Part shown: piece by piece, positions 46,397-57,439 of the stretch
Position numbering within the stretch: the first letter of the stretch is position 1
How the letters are laid out: each line of letters starts with the position of its first letter
DNA from: Costus lasius
Taxonomy: Eukaryota; Streptophyta; Magnoliopsida; Zingiberales; Costaceae
Direction: 5' to 3'
Assembly (NCBI GenBank): GCA_027563935.2
Contig: CM050447.1
Location: forward strand, 79,097,461 to 79,161,460
Length of the DNA: 64,000 nucleotides
The notes under the pieces: model-generated
Database searches by the model: none
What the model was told of the DNA's origin: nothing
Seen by the model: only the letters and a program-made list of their open reading frames with translations
Translations under genes and position numbers: made by a program

Positions 46397-47788
46397 TCAT
46401 AACACATAATCATTCCACATGGCAGAACATATTTCATCTCTCATTAGAACTCCTTTCCTCACATCTTCATCTACTCTTTCCATACTTGGTGTATCTTGTT
46501 CGTGGACATTTTCTAACTCCCTATCAACTTCATCAATGATGTCCTCAATGGGATCAACACCTATTAAATAGTTGTGTAAAACACAACATGCTAGGATTAT
46601 ACCAATATGCGTCTTAATAGGGTATGACGGTTCAGTTCCACTAGCTATGATTGGAAATCTTTTTTTCAATACACCAAAAGCCCTCTCAATAACATTACGA
46701 GCAGATGCATGTCGATAGTTGAAAAGCTCTTTTGCATTAACTGGAGCTTGTTTCGAATATTCTTTTAAGTGATACCGGACGCCTCTATACGGTGTTAAAA
46801 GATAACTTTTAATCCCGAACCCAGCATCACCTAGATAGAATTTTCCTATGACAATAATATGTAATTTAAGTTATTAGTAAGAAATTGAAAGAATAATATG
46901 TACATGTATAAATTCATAAAAGATAAATTTACCTTATGGAATGTTTAAGTTATCAGATCTATTGAGAGCATCTTTTAATATCCGTGAATCAGAAGCTGTT
47001 CCCTCCCATCCAGGCAGGACATAAGTAAATTTCATGTCGAATGAACATGATGCCAACACATTTGTTGTTGGCCAATCTTTTCTCCCTCTAAATCTAGTTG
47101 CATCCTTGCTAGGGACTCTTACACGAATATGTGTCCCATCTATAGCTCCTAAATAGTCCTGCAATGTTATATATATGATTTAGCATTTTTTATTGTAATT
47201 ATACATTACAATGTGCTGGCAATGTTTTATTGAATAACATACCTTAAAATAAGGATAGAATCTAGTCGTATTGTATATCTCAGGAGCATCTTCTGTCCCA
47301 TCGGGTTGTTTGATAAAGCGATCATGCAAGCTAATAATAGCTCTCAACACCTCGTGAAAATGTTTACTAATACTCCTAGGGGAACGATGAAAGAAGAAAC
47401 AAAGTGCTATGTTCTTCACATTATGTGAAATCAAATATAAGAACTTTGCAATTTTTTCTTCTGCACTAGACTTTCTAGTATCTTTAACAAGATTTGATTC
47501 ACGTAGAAGCTCACACAAATTACTAAAAGCAGTCTTGCTCAATCTCAATATGCTATGACATATTTGATTAGAGCTAGTTAACTTTCTTAAAAGATCTCTT
47601 CGCTTGTATTCTCTAGATTCATTACAATCTAGCAATGGCTTATCAACGTATGATAAGTGTGAGAGCACAACTAGAATTGAGTCTAATTGTGTCACATAAG
47701 AACCAGCTAGAGCTGCAAGATGAGATTGTCTAATGAGGAGGTTGAGAAGTATAATAGACCTTTTGTCTTTGATATTTGTATGAGTCAT
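46397..47788 (-). pseudogene. Harbinger DDE transposase (three exons, one stop)
   Basis: Exons are 47788-47243, 47158-46933 and 46845-46397, with clean GT-AG introns and compatible phases, about 406 codons. Exon 1 has an N-terminal helix-turn-helix-like region (LRLSKTAFSNLCELLRES, HRSPRSISKHFHEVLRAI). Exon 2 begins DYLGAIDGTHIRVRVP, giving the first catalytic D, followed by VLPGWEGTASDSRILKDAL. Exon 3 has FYLGDAGFGIK for the second D and NVIERAFGVLKKRFPI for the E. The only lesion I see is a TAA in the last full codon of exon 2 (near 46934-46936). It cuts and joins the transposon ends in the nucleus when intact. Confidence 0.88.
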
Positions 47789-48439
47789 TCTAATAAAACC
47801 TATAAATGAAAACAAGATAAACACAATTAAAGACCGAACTTGAATTAACAAATTGATTGGAAATTAACTATATCTTACCATGAACAATGTAGTTATATCA
47901 AACATGTAAATAACACAGTTGAAAGATTATAACACAGCACAATATAATTCAATTCAATTCTCATTATTAACAATGTAGTTATATCAAACATGTAAATAAC
48001 ACAGTTATATCAAACATGCATTTAAATTCAATTCTCATTTTCGGTCCTAATTATTAATAGAATTCCTTTGATATTATCCAATGTAATTGTCATGTGCATT
48101 GGACAACTAAGTCAAAGCAATAATCTAATGTTTTCACCATTGTAAGATTATATATGGAAAATAAAAGAACGATAAAAATGATCTCTACTAACTTCTTTTG
48201 TTTGTACAAGAATGTAAGTTTAAAAGCTAAGATGATAAGTTGTTATACTATATATCAACCTTGTCATAGATCTCAACTCAGCAATTGACTAGAATGAGGA
48301 GAAAAGAGAGTTACAATGTCAACCAAATAAGAATGAGATATTGAGTCTCCGGTGAATATTTGATTTTCGGCCAAATAAAGCAACAAACAAAACAAATCAA
48401 GGTGAGGTGGGAAATACAAAAAAAGACAAAGGGGATAGA

Positions 48440-48720
48440 AATGGCAAATACATTAGAGAGAAAAAAAAATTAAACATGAGGAGTGGCAGGAAGAAATGGC
48501 AAATACATTAGCAATGACAAACACATTAGAAATGGCCAATACATTAGAAATGACAAATAAAGATCGCAGAGCAAGTAAAGATCGCAGATACATTAGAAAT
48601 GGCAAACACGCCCTAAGGAAGATACCAATCAACTGGTGGAGTAGCAGGAAGAAATGTCAAATACATTAGATAGAAATGGCAAATACATTAGAAATGGCAA
48701 ACACAAGTAAAGATCGCAGA
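48440..48720. repeat. Subterminal motif repeats of the Harbinger element
   Basis: GAAATGGCAAATACATTA or close variants occur about eight times, some back to back, near the transposase-proximal end. AAAGATCGCAGA occurs three times among them. Confidence 0.8.
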
Positions 48721-49310
48721 GTAGGAAGATACCAATCAGCTCCTAAAGCTAAGCAATATGGGGTTATACAGTTGTAATGGTAAAGGTAGAGAAATGCATG
48801 ATCGTACAAAACAAGTAAAAACAATAAAAAGGGCAAAATGAAAGCCTCTACTTTTCTATTAGCTAATCAACCTTCTTCTATTCACTACGATTAGAAATGA
48901 CGAGGAAGGATGACGAGGAAGATTCACCTTACCTTGTATGGCGACGAAGAAGGATGACAAGGAAGGGTCGCGAGGCGATGAAGAAGGGCGACGAAGCAAG
49001 GCGATGGCGAAGCTTTTCCGCGGAGATGACGAGGCTTTTCGGCGACGAGGAACGGCGAGCGTCAGTGGCGACTGGGGCGGCTGCGTTTCGAGCGTACGCG
49101 TTTCGAGCGGCTGCATTTCAACTAGGGTAAGTTTAGCAGCTCGCGTGAAAGATTGAAAATCCGCCCGATTTGGGCGGATCATGAATCAGCGGAAAACTTA
49201 ATAGTTTTTCTTTCCATTATCCGTTCATCAATTTCCGTCCGCCCAAGTAAACGGCGGAAAATGACTAATATGTCCGCCCCTTCCTATTTTCCTTCGAAGT
49301 AAACACGCCC

Positions 49311-49769
49311 TAGGTGGACGGACGTGAACAAATTTCTTAGGCGGAATCTCCTCCTAGGATTATTAGGCGCTGCTTGATAGAAACCAACTATATTACTTTA
49401 AAAGCTATGTAAATTTGATAAACCTGCATAACAATCCAGTTGTATGATTATTAAAGCATTATGATTAGTTAGATTAAACCTAACAATCTTAGGCGGAGAC
49501 TCTGTCTAACAAAAATTTTCAACGGACGCTCCGCTTCATTCACCAGAATAACAAATGGTAAGACGGGAGAGGATAAATGAAGCTTGTTGTCAAAATAGAA
49601 ATAGCAAGTAAGCCATGGTCCACACATTACACACACAAATCCCATCCGGCAAGGGGCGGTCAACAAGTCCCATTTCTTGACCACCATTAAAAATCTTTGC
49701 AAACTTGGTAATGCATTTATGCAGCTGATGATGCCTTGATCAAATTCAGAATTTGCAGTAGCGCAACAA
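49311..49769. other. Intergenic region upstream of the LTI65-like gene
   Basis: No gene. It should contain the promoter of the gene starting at 49770. An ACGTG core, as found in abscisic-acid-responsive elements, lies at about 49322-49326, but a single core is weak evidence. Confidence 0.4.
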
Positions 49770-50961
49770 ATGGCTCAGCAAGAAAGAAGAAGATCATATC
49801 TAGAGTTCCCTCTCATAGGGCGGCAGACGATGATGCCATCCAGACCTCTACAATCCCATAAAGGTTCAAAATCTGTGATCTACATATTCATCCTCTCATC
49901 TATTTCACATGCACACGCATATGTGTTTTGGTAGATCGCCGCTACAGCCTTCGAGAGCGCGTATCGTCTGCCCGTGCACTTTGGTCTTCACCGACGACGC
50001 CATTGAGACCCTTGCACAATTTGGAAAACGATTACGGTCCTTGCAACAGCCCTGAGAAGAAGTCAATCATCGGAAAAGTGAAGGAGAAGGCCAAGAAGTG
50101 GAAGCAGTCGCTCGCCAAGAAAAGAAACAAGCAAGAAGACGGCAACGCCACGCCACCCTCGGGTGTTAACTTGACGGAGGCGGACGATGAGGACGACGAT
50201 AACCACAATGCACCGCCAAGTAAACCATCCTTTATTGCCCTTTTTTATTTTCTTACCGAATTCTGGAGGACTGACTACTTATTTGCGAGTTTCATCTTAC
50301 ATTCAATTGTTTTTATGCGGCTCAAAAAGAGTACGAATCAGAGACGGGAGTCGGCACAGATTACTACTGCCCTTCACCGTCAAAAAGGAAGTCGACGATC
50401 CGTTACCCAAGCCCTGTTGCGGATATGGAAACAGAGATGAAGCAAACCAATGATACCATTAAGGTTGCTCCCAAACCAGAATCTGCCAGTGTAGCGGGCA
50501 ACAATGAATCTGCAGTGAGCAACAATGAATCTGCCAGCGAAGGGGGCAACAATGAATTGGCCAGTGTCGGGGGCAACATTGACTCTGCAGTGAGCAACAA
50601 GTTCAATAATAATGATCAATTAGCTGTCGTGACGGAAGCGAGCCAAGTAATGGCTGCCAAGATCCAGGAATCCCGGCCGAGGTGTGAGACTGCGGCCAGG
50701 CAAATTTGGGACAAGGGGTTATGGATGAAGGAGTACTTGCTGCAGAAGCTCGAGCCGGGGGAGGGGGACAGAGCGCTGTGCGAGGTGATCACCGAGGCTG
50801 TGAGCCCAAGAAAAGCCATCGGCTTTACCAGTCTCACTGAACGTGAAGGACAGCAGTCGAACCGAGAAGAAACAACCCAGCAAGAAAAAGCAGAGCCGCC
50901 GTTGCCAATCTCTACCAATCCGCATCCAGCGGAAGTTGAAGTTGAAGTTGGTGGTAGATAA
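49770..50961 (+). CDS. LTI65/LTI78 (RD29)-like stress-induced protein
   Basis: Predicted exons are 49770-49863, 49935-50219 and 50330-50961, with GT-AG introns of 71 and 110 bp, giving about 336 residues. The family signature appears as PEKKSIIGKVKEKAKKWKQS near residue 75, then an acidic stretch, and near the C-terminus KEYLLQKLEPGEGDRALCEV and ITEAVSPRK. Between them lies a repetitive segment of NNESA and GGN units (50490-50600). The protein is hydrophilic, with no signal peptide or membrane segment. In other plants members of this family are induced by cold, drought and abscisic acid and are thought to protect cells, with the exact role unclear. I chose ATG 49770 because the first long frame has no ATG and is preceded by a splice acceptor (TTTTGGTAG). 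Exon 1 is the least certain part. It converges on RCA. Confidence 0.78.
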
Positions 50962-51543
50962 GTTGAGGCATACAAAAGCAAGAGGTGCAGTTCTTGAGCA
51001 ATGAGCAAGAAAACCATATTGCCTTCCACTATCTGATGATTTTTCCTTTTTTTTTTTTTTTTTTTTTTTCTTTGAGTGTGTGAATGGATAGCACTGTATA
51101 GGAATCATACGTATTTGATTCAAACTGTACCAGCTCCTGAAGTGGAGCGTCAGTGTATTTATTATGTAAGATCATTGTTAGTGCTTATTACAAGATCTTA
51201 CTATTTAATTATAACAACAGGCATTCATCTAGTCTGATTTATCGCCAAGATTCAAATCATGTAGTTGTGGAGGATTGAAGAGACGAACAATTTCCTAGGC
51301 TCAACACATTCTTGCAAGAAAAAAGACAGATGATGCAGTTGTGATCATAAATAAATAGGACTTCCAAAACTGAAGAAAGTACGTAGTACACCCACGCGTA
51401 CAGTGACAGAGGAAGAAGAAGAGCTACTATACTATTCACTCCAACGCTTAAAATCATTAATTTATCAAACCCTGCAATTTATATAGGCAGTTGTTTCAGT
51501 TCGCCGCCGTGGTTGATCGGCACTCCGCATAGCCAAACGCCAC
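50962..51543. other. Spacer between two convergent genes
   Basis: It holds both 3' untranslated regions. A run of about 22 T lies at 51049-51070. I see no gene. Confidence 0.6.
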
Positions 51544-53196
51544 TTAGAAGAAAGCACCAGTGTTGATAGCATCAGCGTTGGCATCTCCCAGCGCCGCCTC
51601 ACTCAAGTACTTGTCGGCCAGCTGCACCCTCTTCACGTTCTCCTGCTCCTTCACCAGCATGTTTCCGTACTCCATCAGTTTCTCCAAGGTCATCGTAGGC
51701 TGCTCGAACGTCGGTGGCGCCTCCAGAGAGTTCACCAGCTTCTTCCCGACCCTGTCCACTCCGATATCGGTGACCCACTTTCTCACCTCGTCGTCGTACA
51801 CCCTGGCTCTCAGGGCACCAAAGAAGTCTGCAAATATAGTATAGTATCCACGCTTGTTAGTTCACCGCGCAGGAGCATTTCAAAGAACCTAATGCGGGTA
51901 GCTGAAAGCTTACCGATGGACTGGCCAGGGAAGCTGTCGACGAGCTTGACGATGTCCTCCAATGGCACGTTGTCGGTTCTGAAGATTCCGGTGCAGACAC
52001 CGATACGGTCCTCCCTGGTTGGGGCCCAATAGAACTTCTCCATACGCCCGTCACGGATGAGCGGGGCGTAGAGGGTGGAGAAATCATTGCCAGTGACGAT
52101 GATGGGGACGCGGGGGTTCTCCTGCTTGTTGTACAAGCCGGGGAGCTGCACGTTGGTGGGGTTGTCAGCGATGTTCATCAGGGTGGCGTTCACCATCTGG
52201 TTGTTGACCGTGTACTGGGTGGTGTTGCCGAGTCGTCCCGCTCCGGCGTCAAGGTCGTTGATGAAGAGGCAGCACATCTTGCCCTTCTTGATCATGTCTG
52301 CGGCCTCGCGGTACCGTTGCCGGATCAGCTTCGCCGGCTCACCTGCGTTTCCGCTCTCAAGCTCTCCGGCGCTCATCATGATGGGGCTGCCGAACGAAGG
52401 AGGATTAGCAAATTATATCCGATATTGGCAGGAGAAATAGCTGTCAGTCGGTATGGAGTTGCAGCAAGTAGCTCACTTGATGCCCATCTTGGCAAATACA
52501 AGCTCGCACTGGAACGATTTCCCTTGCCCTTTGCCTCCCCAGACACCCAAGATAAGGGGAATCTGTACTCAATCGATCAACCACTCAAATTAAGGATCAC
52601 CCGACAAGAATATATGTCAGGAAACAGAGAGGATCAGCACCTTGATGTTTGGGAGGTTCATGAAGTTCTTGGTGATGTGCACAACGAGCTTGTCCATGAA
52701 AGCTGGGGCGATGTAGAAGCCATCCTTGGTGTTGTCCATGTTGTACTGGCGGAGGCCCTGGCTGATGTACTCGTAGGAGCTCATGACGGGGATGTGAGTC
52801 CCGTCGCCCATGGGCGCCTGGAAGAGCGAGTCGACCAAGCCCTTCCCCCGGGTGATGTCCTGCTGGTCGTCGGAGGTGTCGGTGGCGAGCCCTGCCCATC
52901 TGTCCTTATCGGTCTGCTTCGATTCGTCGAGGTCGGCCGCCATGACCTTGAATGTGACGTTGGAGTTCCTCCCATGGCTCAGGCTGGGGCTGATTTTCTT
53001 CAGGCTGCTCCCGAAGAAAGCAGAGGTGGGCACCGGCGCCGCCGAACTGGAGCCGTGGAAGCTCAACTGCAAATAAGCGATCACCCGAACAACGTGATGT
53101 GAGAAGATAAGCAAGAAAGACAGCCCAAAACGATCAAACAGCGAGCCGTACCGGCACTCTGTTAACAGCTCCGAGAGTGGAGACAGCAGCAGCCAT
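51544..53196 (-). CDS. RCA: Rubisco activase, short (beta) form, chloroplast precursor
   Basis: Five exons, 53196-53152, 53066-52641, 52562-52477, 52386-51914 and 51827-51544, join in phase through GT-AG introns of 78-90 bp to 437 residues. The start [15 protein letters not shown] begins a serine-rich chloroplast transit peptide of roughly 55 residues. The mature part has the N-terminal [20 protein letters not shown], which contacts Rubisco. The Walker A loop GGKGQGKS is in exon 3, and Walker [12 protein letters not shown] in exon 4. [14 protein letters not shown] and [20 protein letters not shown] follow. This AAA+ ATPase removes inhibitory sugar phosphates from Rubisco in the stroma. It ends NTGAFF, as short isoforms do; I see no coding sequence for the longer redox-regulated tail with its two cysteines in the following 500 bp. 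No stops or frameshifts, so it should be functional. Confidence 0.97.
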
Positions 53197-53296
53197 ATTC
53201 GACCTGGGGGAAGAAACTGAGCTCCCAAACCGCCAAGGATGCCGAGGAAGAGCAAGCGCGCCACTCGATTGCCGGACTTGTTGGAAATGGGCGGGA

Positions 53297-53303
53297 ATTT
53301 ATA
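53297..53303 (-). promoter_or_regulatory. TATA box of RCA
   Basis: The minus strand reads CTTTATAAATTCC about 100 bp before the start codon, a good plant TATA box position. CCAAT sequences on the same strand lie at about 53335 and 53440. Confidence 0.7.
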
Positions 53304-53579
53304 AAGAGGAGCTGCAGTGGCGGTGATTGAGGAGGATTGGCTGCGTGCCCCCATGTGCACCTGTGGATCATCTTCGATGGATCCTGAGCGCCACAGAAAT
53401 GGGATTGGGGTCAGGACACATGGCGCTTGTGTGGCCAATGGTAAGTGTTGCTTGCGAGGAAGAATACTGATGAGATGCGTGTGGCGTCGACGCCGGTAAA
53501 GAGAAGATGTGGTAACGAGTGGATATAGCATATTTGCCACTAATTTGTTCCTTGGGAGTTGAGAGTTTTATCGCCATAT

Positions 53580-56100
53580 AAATTGAAGATGGAAGAAACA
53601 GGGAAAAAAGCCTAAGCCTTGCGTTTTCTTCAGCATATTATTTCTGAATCACTCCATCTCCTGCCATTGGTCTATAAATTTCCGACGAGCAAAGCCATTT
53701 GACTCATTCAGCTTAGTCCCATTCTCCTATGCCGTTACAATCGTCGATGCAGACTTGCTTTGTGATTTTGCGAATAGATTTAGTACATTATTTGTGAGTC
53801 TCGTGATATATATACTCTTCGAGTTCTTCCTCAAAGCAGAGATGATCCAGAGTAAGAATCCTTTCATAGCTTAGCACAACATAATAATATTTTCTATGAA
53901 TAATAAAAAAAAACTATTATAATTATAGTAATTACTAAGTGATAATCTTATGGCCCTCCTCCATATGCTTTTTATAGTCAGAAAAAGAAAGTTACAAACT
54001 ACAGAGAAATACTTAGGAAAGAAGATTCGTGATCTTATCTAAAAAATTTTCTCAAAAATATCTAGACAAAAAAATAAAAATAAAATTTGGCTCCTCGTGC
54101 CAGCATATTTTATGTGGCTATAAATTGGAATGGCATGTCAAGGTTCTTACAAGTAATTTGTATATATATAATATTATTGTGGCCACTGTATGAGGAAAGA
54201 GGCTGTTGCATAACTCCAAATGACTCCCACGTGCTTGCTATTAATTAGCAGCACATATTTTCAGTATATATCTTCATGGCGAGTACACAATTTGATTAAA
54301 AATTTGAGAAAAATAATTATGTGATATAAATTATGTTTTTGAAATTAATCTCATTAGGTTTCACTTAGATTGGTCCATAGCAAAAAAGAGCGATTCGAGA
54401 AGTATTATATCCTTTAGGTTATGTTTTCTTAGAAGAATATTTATTGTGGAGAAAACAAAAAAATATTTTAATTATGCTTAATTATTACTGGATTAAAATA
54501 TTTTTTTTCTTCCTCTTAATATAAATTTCTTTCAAGAAAACACAGTCTCAATAAAACTAGCATTTTAGTTTTATTTAGATTTTTAAATGAAACAATTAGC
54601 TAATTTTTTTATTTTTTTATATATATATACTAAATACACAATATTATTAGAACACAATTAGATAAGTAATAAAATTATCACTAAACTCTATATCGATTCT
54701 AGTTTCTTTGCATTTAGCAAAACTTACATTTGGAGGATTACGTTAGAAGGAATCATGGAATTATTTTTTTTAAAATAGGAGGCTTATCCTATATATATAT
54801 ATTTTTAAAAAGCACTATATCTTCAAAGAAAATTGTAGTTAACATAATTTATTCTAAGTCAGTAAACAAAATAAAATAATTCCTTCATACGCCACCAATA
54901 AAAGTTTTCATACAAAATTTAGACAAAAACCTCGCTTCTAGATTTCGAAAGATAGATAGGATAATATTTTAAATAAATATATTTATGTTTTAAAATATTT
55001 ACTACTTACTCCTAAAGGTGCTATGTTAGAATCACAATCATTATTATGAATTAACTCTATTAAATGGGTGTCTTTAAAATGGAATTGTTTTAACTTGTTT
55101 CCAATGTCTTTAAAATGAATTAACTCTAGCTTGAACCACTAATTAAATTTTTCAACTAAAACCACTAATTAGTTTCAAGTTGACTCTTTTGCATCTTAGA
55201 TTGTAGTAGAGGATTTATTCACCTGTAGGGGGAGCATTTACTAAAAACCAAAATGCAATTTATAATATCAAATTTATCAAATAAAATTTAATCTATCTTT
55301 TTAAAATTGAAACTGAATTAAATTGTTTTAAAAAATAATCTTAACTTAATTTACCAAAAAAACATTTATTAATTTTATATTTATATTTATTAATTCGGTT
55401 TAGTAAATTTAGTTCAGTTTGGTAACTTACCAAATCCAATTTATCTAATTTACTTGTCTTCTAGAAAAAAAAAAGTGAATCATTTTTATTAGTCATACAT
55501 GAATATTGGCAATAGTAGCCAACACCATTCATATTTAACTTGAGTTTCACCTCCTAAGTTATATATATAGTCGATATTGCTCTCATACTAACATACACGA
55601 GAGAGAGACGCAAAAATTTAGAAAGATTAATTAGATAAGTAATGATGAATAGAGTCAAACACGAGTCACCTTTTAATTTCAACCATTTTAAATTAAATAA
55701 AATAGGGTTCAAATTAAAAAATCAGGGACATGTATATTGGAAAAAAATAATAATACAAAATAAAAGAAATTTAGGCTGAAACTAAAACTTTATTAAAAAA
55801 AAAAAAAAAGTTTAAAACACTCTGCCTATATTTCGTTTGATAAAGGGTGGCAGTTGGGCTTTCCGCTCTATTTTGCTGCTCAGCTAAGCTGATGACGATG
55901 AGCCTTATAATAGCTTTCAACCCACTTCGATTGCCTGCATAAGCTAATTTATTTTTTTTCATAAAATTCGAAAAGCTGCCAAAATCTGGCTTTGGCAGAT
56001 CTCCGTCTAAATGCCTTGAGATCTCTTGGCCATTGGATTAAACCAACATGTGGGAATCTTAAAGCTCCATCTCAATAGAAAAATGATACACCCTTTCCTC
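53580..56100. other. AT-rich intergenic region
   Basis: I see no gene, RNA or recognisable element. It holds many AT runs and short homopolymers (for example A15 at 55795-55809) and the distal promoter of RCA at its left end. Confidence 0.55.
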
Positions 56101-56264
56101 GAGAACTCTCTTCTCCTTGAGATCCCTATTCTCCTCTCATCTGGAAAAAAATTGGACTTCTAATCAAGAAAAAAACCCTCGCCCTCGACGCTTGTGCCCA
56201 ACCGGCACCCCTGGATGCTCCTCTTCGGCAGCGCTCCTCTCCAACCCGGACCTCTCAATGCGCA

Positions 56265-56400
56265 AAATCTCATTTAAATAAAATAGAACATCACTCAAAT
56301 ACGATAGAATTTTATTTAAATACGATAGAACCTCATTCAAATAAAATAAAACCTCACATAAATAAGGTAAAATATCATTTAAATAAGGTAAAACCTTATT
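56265..56400. repeat. 20-21-bp tandem repeats
   Basis: About six units of the type CATTTAAATAAGGTAAAACCT or CACTCAAATACGATAGAA. Confidence 0.8.
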
Positions 56401-56403
56401 TTA

Positions 56404-56446
56404 ATTCCTTGTTAAAATAAGATATAATCTTATTTTAACAAGGAAT
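56404..56446. repeat. Perfect 20-bp inverted repeat
   Basis: ATTCCTTGTTAAAATAAGAT, three bases, then its exact complement. The transcript would form a perfect hairpin. Confidence 0.9.
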
Positions 56447-57439
56447 CATCAATTCTCCAACAACCTGCAAACAAGGCATGCGATTACTCCCAGCCGACCA
56501 ATTGGAAATTTTGTCAAACGCCAGCAAAGCTCAACTTCATTGCTGCAAACATAGAAACCTCAACGTCTCGCTTGCTGATCGAAGATGGAAACAGCAACGT
56601 TCATTCAATGCACAAGGAAACTGCAACGTTCACCCAGCAACGTTCGCTTGAAAAGGTTCTCCTATATGTATCTCGCATTCACAATTGTAATAGACAGAGA
56701 TTTGTTGAATGAATGAAATAGTTTTCTTCCAATGGAATCGGATGTTTCCATCCTCTTCCCCTCTTAGGTGCTTGTGTCACCTAGCTTTCCCCTCATCCCC
56801 TCTTCTCTATTCTATTCTCTCCCTGTTCGCTGCAACCGTTCGCCTGCTTCAGCACATCCCAGATTTTCGAAACTTCGCAACCTCGCCGCCGACGATCCAC
56901 TAGCCGGATCTCCACGAGACTTTGGCTATCACTCCTCCTCCACAAGACTAAGCTCCAACCACCGGCATCAGTCTATCCGCCATCCCGATTGCTGGAATCG
57001 AAACAGCCGACCACTTCCCCTGTTAATGCCCTGCTTCTGCCCTAGTTCCGCTCTTCATCGCCGCTCTCCTCGGACACGCCGCCAATCGACCCCAAACTCC
57101 GGCCACGTCTTCTCCTCCACCACAAGAACCTCCAATTGTAGCAGGTTTTGATTTGGTGCATCACCGGACGTCCGGCGACGCCCCCTGTCCTGCTCGCGCA
57201 CTTCCCCTGTTCTGCTGAACTTCTGCTTCTCCGCCTTCGCCAATACTCGGATGCCACCCGCGCCTCCTCCACCATCTCTCGTCGGTGCCCGGACGTCATC
57301 AACGCCTCCTCGTCCTTCCGTGTTCCAGTGCCTCCGACGAGCAATCCGTGCTCCTCTCCCGCGTCGTTGAACGACGCAAACCATTCTTCCCCTGTTCCGG
57401 GTCTCCATAAATTTTCTGCTTTAGCTTCCTGTTTGCTAA

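Larger units (their letters stand above)
44497..49310 (-). mobile_element. PIF/Harbinger DNA transposon, nearly complete
   Basis: The ends are inverted: GGCCATGTTTACTTGGAAGG at 44497 against GGGCGTGTTTACTTCGAAGG read inward from 49310, 17 of 20 matching. Flanking bases are TAA (44494-44496) and TAG (49311-49313), close to the three-base TWA target duplication of this superfamily. Inside are the two genes expected of PIF/Harbinger elements, a Myb/SANT-like protein and a DDE transposase, both on the minus strand. Each has one in-frame stop, so the element was complete until recently but is probably inactive. Repeats of one motif fill the subterminal region at 48440-48720. Confidence 0.9.

Noticed and set aside
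49921..49960. ATG at 49921 as start of the LTI65-like gene
   Set aside because: It is out of frame with the conserved protein. The TTTTGGTAG just after it fits a splice acceptor better.
50616..51123. Minus-strand frames of 134-137 codons over the LTI65-like gene
   Set aside because: They are antisense to the third exon and run into the poly-T tract, giving a lysine run. No domain is visible.
52317..53102. A 261-codon open frame on the plus strand over RCA
   Set aside because: It lies antisense to RCA exons and introns and reads through RCA splice sites. It is a by-product of the GC-rich coding strand.
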